From Amaurobius ferox (taxonomy: Eukaryota; Arthropoda; Arachnida; Araneae; Amaurobiidae), in contig OX578147.1 of assembly GCA_951213105.1 (NCBI GenBank), positions 123,473,642 through 123,537,641 on the forward strand: DNA of 64,000 bases. The letters are read 5' to 3'. Positions 1 to 9,468 of the stretch are shown piece by piece. The notes under the pieces were generated by a model, which saw nothing but the letters and a program-made list of their open reading frames with translations, had not been told where the DNA came from and made no database searches. Position 1 is the first letter of the stretch. Each line of letters opens with the position of its first letter. The translations under genes and the position numbers were made by a program.

Positions 1-108
1 CGCATTCAACATGAATGACAGATTTTCTCACAAAAAGGACAAGACGAATTTCTTGAACAAGCAAACATCAAAGTTATAGAACGTCCACCATATTCTCCTC
101 GCTATGTG
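1..108 (+). mobile_element. Mariner-like transposase pseudogene, 3' end (cut by window start)
   Basis: This is the last 108 bp of the mariner remnant that ends in unit 1. The frame reads roughly QDEFLEQANIKVIERPPYSP, the segment leading to the YSPD motif of mariner transposases. The codon where the third catalytic Asp is expected reads CGC (Arg), and mariner homology stops within a few codons at the RepX boundary. The element is dead. Confidence 0.85.
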
Positions 109-665
109 TGTCTGCTTTAAAGGCCGAGGAACGCCAGCTACATTTTATAAAAATTATGTAAATAAAAATTAATTTTTCAATGTGTTCCTAATTTTGGTAA
201 TCATCTAGTTCAAATCTAACTTGGAATTTTTTTTATTTACAACGAGTGTGTAATGTTCATTTTTGAAAACTAATAATGTTTCTCATTTTTTCACCAGAAA
301 TTTTTTATAATACGGTAACAATGATATATATGATTGAAAAATTATGTCTTATTGAGTTCTGAGTGCTTTGCAGAGTGTGTTTTAAGACATAGTGATTTCA
401 CTATCCGGCAGCGCTCTTAGAAACACCTCAAAATATGACGAGTGTTGTGATATTTTGTCTGCTGCTCGAGTGGTTTATTCGAGTAAAAGCACTGTATTAG
501 GAACTCGGGTCTGGCAGCTGGAATCTAGTGACCGGATCGAGCCATTGTAGTAGTCACGGGCGAAACCGCAGCAGTTCATTTGCCGGAATGGAATGCTGAT
601 ATCGCGACCGAGATGCTCCAGCAGTGAAGACTGGGGCCTACAAGGTGGGTTGGAAGCCGGCCTCT
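109..665 (+). repeat. RepX copy 1 (unrecognised interspersed repeat), unit 1
   Basis: About 557 bp with clear but diverged similarity to 3244-3790 in the same orientation. Shared landmarks are CTGCTTTA..CGCCGAG.AACGCCAGCTAC at the left end, the central run TTTTTCAC.AGAAATTTTTTATA, GACGAGTGTTGTGA, CATTAGGAACT.GG, and GCAGCAGTTCATTTGCCGG followed by AATGGAAT. A hairpin (CTCGAG 465-470, TTCGAG 478-483) is kept in both copies. The left end abuts the mariner remnant directly. GCCGAGCAACGCCAGCTAC resembles 3' ends of RTE-type LINEs from memory, but I cannot assign the family. A minus-strand ORF of 84 codons spans 475-729 without recognisable motifs. Confidence 0.75.
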
Positions 666-981
666 GTGCCTTCTGTAGGTAGGACTCCGAGATTTGGAGG
701 AAGGCGGGACTCTTTTTTGGTGAGAGCATACCAAGGTAACGAGCCTTTACAAGGGAAGACTTCTTTAATATGTATTGCGTTTCATTTTAGTTAACCTACA
801 TATTCTTTTGCCCCTACAGAGGAGTATCGCCGTTAGCCTTTGAGATGCGTTGTACTAATTAAATAGATGATTTAAATATTGTTTATTTTTTACTAGCCGA
901 CTTTGGCGACCAGCCTGTTCGCTACTCTTGACAATTCTGACCGTGGCAAATTCTAACCGTGGCACACTCGCTGGCGCGTCC

Positions 982-1067
982 TACCAATAAGGTGTTGAAG
1001 ACCCAGACCGTCCGACTCGTCCTGAGGACATGAGCAGCCGTTTGGGCGGCCGGTACCAATAAGGTGT
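982..1067 (-). repeat. 72-bp SINE-tail indel between 14-bp direct repeats
   Basis: TACCAATAAGGTGT occurs at 982-995 and 1054-1067. Units 1, 2, 4 and 6 keep both copies and the DNA between them; units 3, 5, 7, 8 and 9 have one. The segment contains, on the minus strand, GTCGGACGGTCTGGGTCTTC, which matches the 3' tail of the fresh SINE in unit 7. The long form is therefore probably the older state and the short form a deletion between the direct repeats. Confidence 0.9.
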
Positions 1068-1516
1068 AAAGTAACTGTTTTTACGGCCAGGAAGTGCCAC
1101 CCAATTTAGACCAGAACTCAGTGGGGGAGGCATCCACAGGAACCGTACCCTCCTTCCCCTACCACCAAACTCTCGGAAGGACTTACGGACCCACATGTTT
1201 AACGTGATCGTACTCCGCGTGAACACGGCAGCAGTTTTGGCAGTAGAGGGAATCGAACCCGGACCTACCGAGTGAAATTCCCGCACGCTAACCACTGGTC
1301 TACCGCGCCCTCTGCGGCAATCTCCATAACTTTCTTTTTATTCACTCAGTTTGGACCGGAACACAGTGGGGGAGGCATCCACAGAGACCGTTCCCTCCTT
1401 CCCCTGCCACCAACCTCTCGGAAGGACTTATCGACCCATATGTTTAAAGAGATTGTACTCCGCGTCAGTGGCGGGAATCGAACCCAGGCCTACCGAGTGC
1501 TATTCTCGCGCGCTAA
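982..1516 (-). mobile_element. Tandem pair of tRNA-derived SINEs, unit 1 (long form)
   Basis: Two SINE copies lie head to tail on the minus strand. The upstream-in-transcription copy (1516 down to 1347) has lost its 5' end and A box but keeps a B box at 1474-1484. The second copy (1310 down to 982) is fuller. Read on the minus strand it starts GGGCGCGGTAGACCAGTGG, has an A-box-like TAGACCAGTGG (1292-1302) and a perfect B box GGTTCGATTCC (1249-1259), then the SINE body with GGAGTACGATCACGTT and GATGCCTCCCCCACTG. Both share the body. The tail holds a 72-bp segment between 14-bp direct repeats TACCAATAAGGTGT (982-995 and 1054-1067). The open frames in the SINE body are not genes. Confidence 0.9.
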
Positions 1517-1590
1517 CTTCCCGCACGCTAATTTAAATTTTATAATGACCATGTACTACGCTCTTAATTCAACCATCCTCGTTCCATCAT

Positions 1591-1785
1591 TTGAAATATC
1601 CATAAAATTAAAATATCTATAAATTAAAATATCCATTTAAAATAAAAAAACTCATCCATATGGTTCCACCAATCCATAAATATAATAATTTCAAATACAT
1701 CACTTCAATTGAAACCACCATAATTCAATCACTTAAATTATTTAAAATATCCATTTAAAATATCATATAAATATAATAATTTCGC
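1591..1785. repeat. AT-rich minisatellite
   Basis: Degenerate repetition of AAAATATCCATTTAAAATATC-like words. Units 1 and 2 lack a 13-bp word (CATTTAAAATATC) that units 3 to 9 have, which fits slippage. Equivalent blocks follow each SINE pair, for example near 9543, 17424, 24788, 32681, 40030, 47328, 54906 and 62205. No coding signal. Confidence 0.8.
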
Positions 1786-2289
1786 CCGATGTATACAATA
1801 CTTATGCTAGGCTCTTAATTCATTTAAAACCGAAAGCGCGTTCTCCATGGAGACGGGGAAGAAACTACTGCGGATGGGGGGGAAATGCCGTCGAAGAACT
1901 GAGCCGATTGTCGAGAAATTTAAAATCATGACGTCTTTAAAATTGCGATCCTGAAAGCAATTTTCATTATTTCTGGACCAGATTAGACTTGTAAGAATGC
2001 CAGATATTTCAGCTTTCTGAAAATGTAAATTATTAGACGAAATTATGAGTACTTTTCACTATGCGAGAATTTAAATACCAAACATCGTTTTTTTGAGCCA
2101 AAAGTGACTTTTGTTTTAAAATCTTTAAAAAATATTAGAAATCCAAATTGAGAGTTGAAATTGATATATTTTTACTCGCAATTGTCTGTTCTTTCCGGTG
2201 GTATGATTTGTTTTTTTCTACGATCGTGGACAAAAAGGGGCAAAAATGCAAAAAACGGTCGAAATCGCATAAAACATTAAATAACAAAA

Positions 2290-2450
2290 AAAATAATTAA
2301 AATTTAAAAAATCGGTTTTTACGTGTCCCCTTCCCACTCCCCCGGGTCTCCGATTGCCAAATTCCGTAGCTCTCCGACGCGCGGTCGCTGAACGTATAGT
2401 GTATAAGACAGACAGACACACACACAGACCTTGCCTTTTATTATATAGAA
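2290..2450 (+). repeat. LINE/SINE-like 3' tail with CA/GACA microsatellite
   Basis: A GC-richer stretch (CCCGGGTCTCCGATTGCC, CTCTCCGACGCGCGGTCGC) runs into AGACAGACAGACACACACAC and then CCTTGCCTTTTATTATATAG. A GC-rich body, a short GACA/CA run and a TTTTATTATATAGA terminus resemble 3' ends of insect LINE/SINE families; this resemblance is from memory and the family is not assigned. Equivalent termini lie near 10402, 18296, 25660, 33554, 40906, 48203, 55785 and 63067. Minus-strand frames of about 80 codons here are judged non-coding. Confidence 0.45.
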
Positions 2451-2759
2451 GAGAGTAAAGCATAAAGTTTATTTAAGAAACTGATTTATCGTTGTGTGCA
2501 TCGAAATTTACACAGATTGAGAGTATTGTAGCGGAAATAGCTTAATTAGGAAGCATTACAGGCGAGGGTTAACTAGGCGCTTATTTAGAGGGTAAAACGT
2601 CACCTCAATAGTAGTGACACATATTATTGTGTGGAGTACCAACCCCCTTAATTGAATATTTTTGAAAAAATTTCTCTTTGTCTCTTTTATAAGATGATAG
2701 GTCCAAACACCAGATATCAAACATCTATCACATTTTAAAAGAAGCGTTTCTCAATTATC

Positions 2760-3240
2760 CGGAAAATCGAAAATTTTTGTATGCGGAAACCCCTAAAGTC
2801 CAAAATATTTGAAAACTCAATTTGCACATTTTCTTCCTTTCAGACTATCTCGTAATATCTTCCTTTCAAACGAACCGTACTCCAAATTTCAAGAAGCTAT
2901 TTTATCGCGAAGTATGCCAAATTACCGTTTCACCTTCGGAACGATTTTCTGTGATCCAACCCCTTTCATGAACATGATTTTAGTGCGTAGCAAATATATT
3001 ATATCTGAAATTGAGCACTTTCTTCCGTTCGAAAAATTTATGCCTACGCCAAATTTTAAGTATCTATCTCATCGCAAAGAATGCTTTTCCTCCATTTCTC
3101 TATTTAGACGTTTCGATCCAAAGGTCCTTTAATGTATTCAGCGAGCGGCAAATGCATTGCCATCTGTGCTTTCACATACTCGTATTATGTTTGACTTGCG
3201 GACGACATGCCGTTTCAAAAATTGAATAAATGAAAACAAC
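2760..3240 (+). other. Unrecognised block with overlapping short open frames
   Basis: Frames of 107 codons (2809-3132) and 72 codons (3011-3229) overlap here on the plus strand. Neither shows a recognisable motif or signal peptide. Their lengths vary between units: the first is reshaped by GATATTTGAAA/GATATTGGAAA differences, and unit 7 has a 20-bp deletion near 48640. It contains a weak internal echo (TTCTTCCTTTCAGA.. TATCTCGTAATATC against TTCTTCCGTTCGAAA.. TATCTCATCGCAAA). It ends immediately before RepX copy 2. Most likely part of an old transposon, not a gene. It recurs in every unit (for example 10712-11192, 41188-41697, 63350-63858). Confidence 0.4.
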
Positions 3241-3243
3241 TGA

Positions 3244-3790
3244 TGCCTGCTTTACACGCCGAGCAACGCCAGCTACAGTTTTTAGTAAATTATATAAATT
3301 CTTATTAATTTTTCGATGTGTTCCAAATTTTCCTACTTAAGTTGAAAACAACCTTTTAAAATATTTTATTTAAAGGAGTGCATATCATTTGTTTTCTAAA
3401 CGAATATTATTTCACATTTTTTCACAAGAAATTTTTTATAGTACCGTAATAAAAATATATATGATTATACAAATCATGTCTTATTGAGTTCTCAGTGCTT
3501 GGAAGAGTGTGTTTTAAAACATTGTGCTATCACTCTCCGGCAGCGCGATTATAGACACTTAAATATGACGAGTGTTGTGAATTTTTATCTGCTGCTCGAG
3601 AGGATTATTCGAGCAAACGCACTCCATTAGGAACTTGGGCCTGACAGATGGAGTCTAGTGAACGGATCGAGCCACTGTAGTTGGTCACGTGCGAAATCGC
3701 AGCAGTTCATTTGCCGGAATGGAATTTTTATATCGTGAAACTCCAGCCACGACGACTGGGGCCTCTAAGGCGGGTTGAAACGGGCCTTCG
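3244..3790 (+). repeat. RepX copy 2, unit 1
   Basis: Second, diverged copy of the repeat at 109-665, in direct orientation about 3.13 kb downstream. Its hairpin is better preserved (TGCTCGA 3593-3599 and TCGAGCA 3609-3615). Similarity fades after ACTGGGGCCT.. near 3787. A TGACGTCA palindrome follows at 3822-3829. Confidence 0.75.
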
Positions 3791-4130
3791 CTCGATAGAG
3801 GGGCCGTGGCAGTCAAATTAATGACGTCAAGAAAAACGATCAACGGTTGCGAAACTAACAATTTCATTCATTTTGCGAGTTTAAACTTAGATTTTATAAA
3901 TACTTTTGTACATTTTTTTAGCTATATATGACAAGATTTTCAAAAAGAAGTATGTATGTTTGTCTATTACAAAAAATGGAATTAATTAAAATTTAATGAG
4001 CATATATTGATTTAATGTTTAAAATAATATATAGGTCTTCTACTGACAACTTGCCTTACATATATGTAAATTTTTTATTCTGTTATGTGTTGGATTTGTT
4101 TTATTAATCAGTGTAAGAGACTAATTCATT

Positions 4131-4269
4131 GTAACAGACTAACTAATGGAGTAGTGAAAAATTATAGCATTTTATGAGTTTGCTATAGTTTATTTTAAAG
4201 CAAATCATGTTTTATTTTGTTTTCAGTAAGTATATCATAAAATCATGGTAATTTTGGTTAGTCTGTTAC
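4131..4269. repeat. 13-bp inverted repeat in AT-rich DNA (possible small MITE or hairpin)
   Basis: GTAACAGACTAAC (4131-4143) is exactly complementary to GTTAGTCTGTTAC (4257-4269), with a 113-bp loop. Outside the perfect arms, ACTAATT motifs extend the symmetry imperfectly (GAGACTAATTCATT left, AATTAGTGTTAAT right). Arms recur at 12083/12209, 19978/20104, 27341/27467, 35236/35362, 49865/49991 and 57465/57591; in unit 6 one arm has a single G-to-T change near 42590. Terminal inverted repeats on a short AT-rich body suggest a MITE, but target-site duplications are not clear. Confidence 0.5.
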
Positions 4270-4289
4270 ATACTCAGTTAATTAGTGTT

Positions 4290-4957
4290 AATTTATTTAA
4301 AATTCAATTTTTTTTTCAAAATTTGGTATATGTACCCATCAAACACATGCCTTCGAACATATGCAGATCTGCATTATTATTATTTTTTTATTATTTCTTT
4401 CCTTTTTGCATTTAAAAATCTTTTTTGTTTTTCTATATGTGTATTCTTACCATGGAATGGCCCAAAATTGTAACTGACAGTAATTTTATTTAATGATGAA
4501 TATAAGTCTAAAATTTAAACAAATGAAGATGTCGGTGAATTGCTAAATCTACAAGTAAATGTATGGGTAGTAATAAAATAATATTCCATCCTTTACCAGT
4601 GATCTGTCACGTAGATCAATAAAAAATAAATTGAAATTTCTGTAAAGCACAAAACTAAAATCCATTTCACTTGGCCTCAGAAAGACACTTAGCAGGGTGA
4701 TACATAAAACTGACAAATTAACAAATTGCAATAAGCATTAAAAATGGGATAACACCTATGCAAATATAAAACTCAATAAAAACAATCGATACAGGAAAAA
4801 ATATATAATCATTAATATAAGCTGTTTTTGTATCCAATTGAAATGCATTATGTTTACACAGAGATACTTTGGATAAAATAAGATAAATATAATTATTCTA
4901 AACTCTTGTCACACTTAAGTTGCTTAAAAATGACCAATCCAATAATGTTGTAGTTAA
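4290..4957. other. AT-rich non-coding stretch
   Basis: Low-GC DNA with poly-T and poly-A runs and short spurious open frames on both strands. No motif, RNA gene or mobile element signature was recognised. The equivalent stretch is present in every complete unit. Confidence 0.6.
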
Positions 4958-6160
4958 AATAGAAGTGTATATACTTAAAAATGAGCTCAAAAGTAGAATT
5001 TTGTTAAATACGAAATGTAAATGTTCTTCCGAGCTTATAAAACAGAACTCGTTCTGTGATGTATGCCACAGCTTTTAGTACTACATTCTGCTGTCGGGCA
5101 AATGAGAATTTCATAACTCAGTGAATGAAGCAAGGTACATATGCATTGTACTGTAGAAAATAAATCTTTAAAACTACAATGAAATTTATAAAAACTGTAA
5201 ATTTAATCAAAACTAATAAAGTAATTTATGGCAAACCGTAAAACAAATTATTTTATGGCTTTTAAACGAGCGACAAAATGAAGGTTCTTATAATAAAACT
5301 TAGTCTTATCCAAAGTTACATTAAATTTCATTTAATAGTTTGTTCATGAATGTATCTTTGTCAATACATGAGGAGTCCTGCGGAATTTTCTCTACACAAA
5401 ATTATGATAATGACACCATATGAAAAAAAAATTCACAGTGAAAAGTAATCTGCAGACCACATACCCCTCCCGTTACTTTTTCTGCCTAACAGATATGATG
5501 GTTCGTTTCACCTTATAAAATATGATTGAATAAGATCTGTAAACTCAACAGAATTTTAGAATAGAAGTGCATATACTTAAAAATGAGCTCAAAAATAGAA
5601 TTTTGTTAAATACGAAATGTAAATGTTCTTCCGAGCTTATAAAACAGAACTCGTTCTGTGATGTATGCCACAGCTTTTAGTACTACATTCTGCTGTCGGG
5701 CAAATGAGAATTTCATAACTCAGTGAATGAAGCAAGGTACATATGCATTGTACTGTAGAAAATAAATCTTTAAAACTACAATGAAATTTATAAAAACTGT
5801 AAATTTAATCAAAACTAATAAAGTAATTTATGGCAAACCGTAAAACAAATTATTTTATGGCTTTTAAACGAGCGACAAAATGAAGGTTCTTATAATAAAA
5901 CTTAGTCTTATCCAAAGTTACATTAAATTTCATTTAATAGTTTGTTCATGAATGTATCTTTGTCAATACATGAGGAGTCCTGCGGAATTTTCTCTACACA
6001 AAATTATGATAATGACACCATATGAAAAAAAAATTCACAGTGAAAAGTAATCTGCAGACCACATACCCCTCCCGTTGCTTTTTCTGCCTAACAGATATGA
6101 TGGTTCGTTTCACCTTATAAAATATGATTGAATAAGATCTGTAAACTCAACAGAATTTTA
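4958..6160 (+). repeat. 602-bp internal tandem duplication, unit 1
   Basis: Two direct copies with period 602: 4958-5559 and 5560-6160, each starting AATAGAAGTG and ending CAACAGAATTTTA. They differ at a few sites: GTGTATATAC against GTGCATATAC, AAAAGTAGAA against AAAAATAGAA, CCCGTTACTT against CCCGTTGCTT. Little homology is seen at the breakpoint (TTTTAGAATAGAAG), so an end-joining or replication-based origin is more likely than recombination between long repeats. The sequence is AT-rich and non-coding. Confidence 0.95.
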
Positions 6161-6238
6161 TATACATTAACTGTCATTCATATAAACAGAATTTACAAGC
6201 TATTTCATTTACATTATGCAAATTTTGATTTTTTGTAG

Positions 6239-6400
6239 ATCCTATTAGTGCCTCCTCTCGACCGAACTCTCTGTCAGTTTGTTGTGGAATCAAGTGTCTG
6301 TTTTATTCCTATAATCACCGAACATAACTTCGACGTGATTGATATTCCCGTAAATAAGATAAAATACCATAGCCAGTTGCGAATACTTCATACGGCATAA
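6239..6400 (+). other. Exon-like open segment of unknown origin
   Basis: After a polypyrimidine-rich acceptor-like TTTTGATTTTTTGTAG (ending 6238), a frame stays open from 6239 to a stop at 6398-6400. A GTAAAT donor-like site at 6350 would cut it after exactly 37 codons. The reading starts ILLVPPLDRTLCQFVV. A second acceptor-like site, TTTATATTCTATTGCAG, ends at 6513. The stretch is higher in GC than its surroundings. No protein family is recognised and there is no start codon. It could be a captured exon fragment or chance. Coding changes between types (CCT to CTT, ATT to ATA) argue against strong constraint. Confidence 0.25.
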
Positions 6401-6641
6401 ACCAAGATATCTGACCAGAGAACTTTGTTTCTATCCGTTCCAACATAGACCACACAGAGGTGTGACAACGCCACTTAGAGGGAATTGTGATCTTTCTTTA
6501 TATTCTATTGCAGAGGAATTTGGGCGTTTCAATTTCAAAAAGTTGTGTTGAAAAAAAGTTTCATTAATTATTTTTATTTTGTAAAATATCGACTCATTAA
6601 ATTTATGCGAGAGTTTATGTATTCGTTACGTACAAGGAGCT

Positions 6642-7013
6642 TTGCACAGATTGCAGGTATACCAAAAGAAATTGCCAATTCAGGATGCATTACAGTCGAA
6701 GGCGCAATCAGGAGTTCATTTAGGGTGTATAATCTGCCGCAACAAGTTTTGGACTGCAGGTGTATATTTAGTCAATGAAGCATGGTTATATTTTTCACAT
6801 GAATCAAGGCGCATTGATAGGCCATGCGCTTACATGCTAGGAGTATCCAGATTGCACACAATGAACGAGAGGTATCAAAATTACCCTATTCTACTCCCTG
6901 AGGTGGAAAAATCGTCTTTCGGCTTAGAGCTACTGTTTTCCCAATCGAAAAGAAAGATACATCTTTTACTAGCTTTTCTAAATTACCGTGATTTCTTAGT
7001 AAGTGATAGATAA
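6642..7013 (+). other. Unrecognised 123-codon open region
   Basis: An open frame of 123 codons with a CIICRNKFW segment, overlapped by another frame (6545-6778) on the same strand. No family is recognised. The frame is broken by an 8-bp loss in unit 5 (near 37287) and by the SINE in unit 7, and it is kept elsewhere only because units are near-identical. Most likely non-coding or transposon-derived. Its position just upstream of the mariner remnant recurs in every unit (14594, 21887, 29852, 44498, 59375). Confidence 0.3.
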
Positions 7014-7091
7014 TTAGTAGTATCACGAGAGAGCTGTTGATGTATCCAGACATCGCGAAGCGGGAGTTGTATATCCACGTGTTCACTTACG

Positions 7092-8060
7092 TTCGAGGGT
7101 CACACTGAAATTTTTGAGACAGGGGCAGACGATACGGGATAGGAGAAACTATTGGTCGGATGTTTAAATGTGTACTCTTTTATGTTCGCAGACGATAAGT
7201 TGTGGCTAAATGGAGTTGACGGGAGAGAATTATCGAGTTATGATTTTCTATGATTTTAAAATGGGGCTAAATAAAAATGTCTACAACTAGCATATGGAAA
7301 TGATGCTCCAGTCCGTGCCACTGTATTCAGATGGTTTACAGAGTTTAGAAGAGGCCAATTTTTTGCCCTGTATGAAAATCACACTGGAAGATCTTTGTCA
7401 GCTGTTGTCCCGGAAAATTTGTCGACCATGCAAAAATTGTTTATCGATGATAATCACTGTACCTACCAAATGATACAGAAAGAACTTAGCATTGCATCCG
7501 CAGCTATACATAAAATTATTCATGACGAATTGCATATGAAAAAATTAGTTTGTCGCTTTGTCCCCATATTTTAATAGAACACCAAAAAGCGGAGCGTGAC
7601 AGAATCACAGAAAAACCTTAAAATTACTATATGGGGTGGAATCCACATTATTGTTAAAATCCTAACTGGTGATGTAAATTGTAAAGTACAAGCCTATTAT
7701 TGACATTCCAACACGTTAAAAAATAAAGTATGGATCTTTGAAGATGACCCCTAGTCAACAACATTGAAAAGACAACGAGCCATTTAAAAATAAGTTATGC
7801 CGTGTTCTTCAGAAGTACAAGTCTGGTGAAATACATGAAGCAAGAGGGACAAAAGACATTTACAGCTAACTGGTACACTACTGTGTGGGTTCTAGAAATT
7901 ATTCAGGAAGTGAATATTAGGGGACACTTGCTTCACAGTGACAAAACATTTTCGCATTCAACATGAATGACAGATTTTCTCACAAAAAGGACAAGACGAA
8001 TTTCTTGAACAAGCAAACATCAAAGTTATAGAACGTCCACCATATTCTCCTCGCTATGTG
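7092..8060 (+). mobile_element. Truncated mariner-like element, transposase pseudogene
   Basis: A DDD-type mariner (Tc1/mariner superfamily) transposase remnant. It opens at a terminal-repeat-like TTCGAGGGTCACACTG (7092), with a likely start codon at 7210. The N-terminal segment ENYRVMIFYDFK is stopped at 7288; another frame then runs open from about 7296 to 7571 with GNDAPVRATVFRWF, DDNHCTYQMIQKEL and AAIHKIIHDELHMKK, the paired helix-turn-helix region. Frameshifts follow near 7562 and again before the catalytic core. The first catalytic Asp survives (GD at 7671-7673), as does the second (HSD at 7940-7942). The third position is CGC (8052-8054) beside PYSP. The 3' end and 3' terminal repeat are missing where RepX begins. 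It cannot encode an active enzyme. Confidence 0.9.
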
Positions 8061-8617
8061 TGTCTGCTTTAAAGGCCGAGGAACGCCAGCTACATTTTAT
8101 AAAAATTATGTAAATAAAAATTAATTTTTCAATGTGTTCCTAATTTTGGTAATCATCTAGTTCAAATCTAACTTGGAATTTTTTTTATTTACAACGAGTG
8201 TGTAATGTTCATTTTTGAAAACTAATAATGTTTCTCATTTTTTCACCAGAAATTTTTTATAATACGGTAACAATGATATATATGATTGAAAAATTATGTC
8301 TTATTGAGTTCTGAGTGCTTTGCAGAGTGTGTTTTAAGACATAGTGATTTCACTATCCGGCAGCGCTCTTAGAAACACCTCAAAATATGACGAGTGTTGT
8401 GATATTTTGTCTGCTGCTCGAGTGGTTTATTCGAGTAAAAGCACTGTATTAGGAACTCGGGTCTGGCAGCTGGAATCTAGTGACCGGATCGAGCCATTGT
8501 AGTAGTCACGGGCGAAACCGCAGCAGTTCATTTGCCGGAATGGAATGCTGATATCGCGACCGAGATGCTCCAGCAGTGAAGACTGGGGCCTACAAGGTGG
8601 GTTGGAAGCCGGCCTCT
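8061..8617 (+). repeat. RepX copy 1, unit 2
   Basis: Identical in extent to 109-665 and joined to the mariner remnant at the same base, showing that the junction predates array expansion. Confidence 0.75.
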
Positions 8618-8933
8618 GTGCCTTCTGTAGGTAGGACTCCGAGATTTGGAGGAAGGCGGGACTCTTTTTTGGTGAGAGCATACCAAGGTAACGAGCCTTT
8701 ACAAGGGAAGACTTCTTTAATATGTATTGCGTTTCATTTTAGTTAACCTACATATTCTTTTGCCCCTACAGAGGAGTATCGCCGTTAGCCTTTGAGATGC
8801 GTTGTACTAATTAAATAGATGATTTAAATATTGTTTATTTTTTACTAGCCGACTTTGGCGACCAGCCTGTTCGCTACTCTTGACAATTCTGACCGTGGCA
8901 AATTCTAACCGTGGCACACTCGCTGGCGCGTCC

Positions 8934-9468
8934 TACCAATAAGGTGTTGAAGACCCAGACCGTCCGACTCGTCCTGAGGACATGAGCAGCCGTTTGGGCG
9001 GCCGGTACCAATAAGGTGTAAAGTAACTGTTTTTACGGCCAGGAAGTGCCACCCAATTTAGACCAGAACTCAGTGGGGGAGGCATCCACAGGAACCGTAC
9101 CCTCCTTCCCCTACCACCAAACTCTCGGAAGGACTTACGGACCCACATGTTTAACGTGATCGTACTCCGCGTGAACACGGCAGCAGTTTTGGCAGTAGAG
9201 GGAATCGAACCCGGACCTACCGAGTGAAATTCCCGCACGCTAACCACTGGTCTACCGCGCCCTCTGCGGCAATCTCCATAACTTTCTTTTTATTCACTCA
9301 GTTTGGACCGGAACACAGTGGGGGAGGCATCCACAGAGACCGTTCCCTCCTTCCCCTGTCACCAACCTCTCGGAAGGACTTATCGACCCATATGTTTAAA
9401 GAGATTGTACTCCGCGTCAGTGGCGGGAATCGAACCCAGGCCTACCGAGTGCTATTCTCGCGCGCTAA
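8934..9468 (-). mobile_element. Tandem pair of tRNA-derived SINEs, unit 2 (long form)
   Basis: Same arrangement as 982-1516, with the 72-bp tail segment and both B boxes kept. One private T for C near 9359. Confidence 0.9.

Larger units (their letters stand above)
1..7952 (+). repeat. Array unit 1, type A, 7952 bp
   Basis: This unit serves as the reference for block positions. It has the 72-bp SINE-tail segment (long form), lacks the 13-bp AT-minisatellite insertion, and carries the 602-bp internal tandem duplication. Its last 900 bp shares variants with unit 3 rather than unit 2, for example GGCTAAATGG before the mariner start codon and GGGGCAGACG upstream of it. Between 666 and 981 it holds AT-rich DNA, and at 890-935 a GCCGACTTTGGCGACCAGCC stretch that may be an old LINE-type tail on the minus strand. 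Between 1786 and 2290 I see only unique-looking sequence with a 12-bp palindrome (TCTCCATGGAGA, 1842-1853). Confidence 0.95.

Noticed and set aside
475..729. 84-codon minus-strand frame conserved in all nine units
   Set aside because: Conservation is explained by near-identity of the array units. It lies largely inside RepX, has no motif, and the second RepX copy does not preserve the same frame.
1249..1310. A possible tRNA gene on the minus strand
   Set aside because: A and B boxes are present, but no convincing cloverleaf or acceptor-stem pairing is visible and the sequence continues into a SINE body. Copies occur in tandem and as a retroposed insertion.
981..1622. Opposing open frames of 104 and 116 codons over the SINE pair
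   Set aside because: They are translations of tRNA-derived SINE heads and bodies on either strand. Frame lengths change with the 72-bp indel.
2809..3229. Overlapping plus-strand frames of 107 and 72 codons as a gene
   Set aside because: No recognisable domain, two frames overlap, unit 7 has a 20-bp deletion inside, and start positions shift between types.
3822..3829. TGACGTCA palindrome (CRE-like site) after RepX copy 2
   Set aside because: An 8-bp match with no gene or promoter context; present only because the unit is copied.
6642..7013. 123-codon frame as a functional small protein
   Set aside because: Broken by deletion in unit 5 and by a SINE in unit 7, overlapped by another open frame, and without family resemblance.
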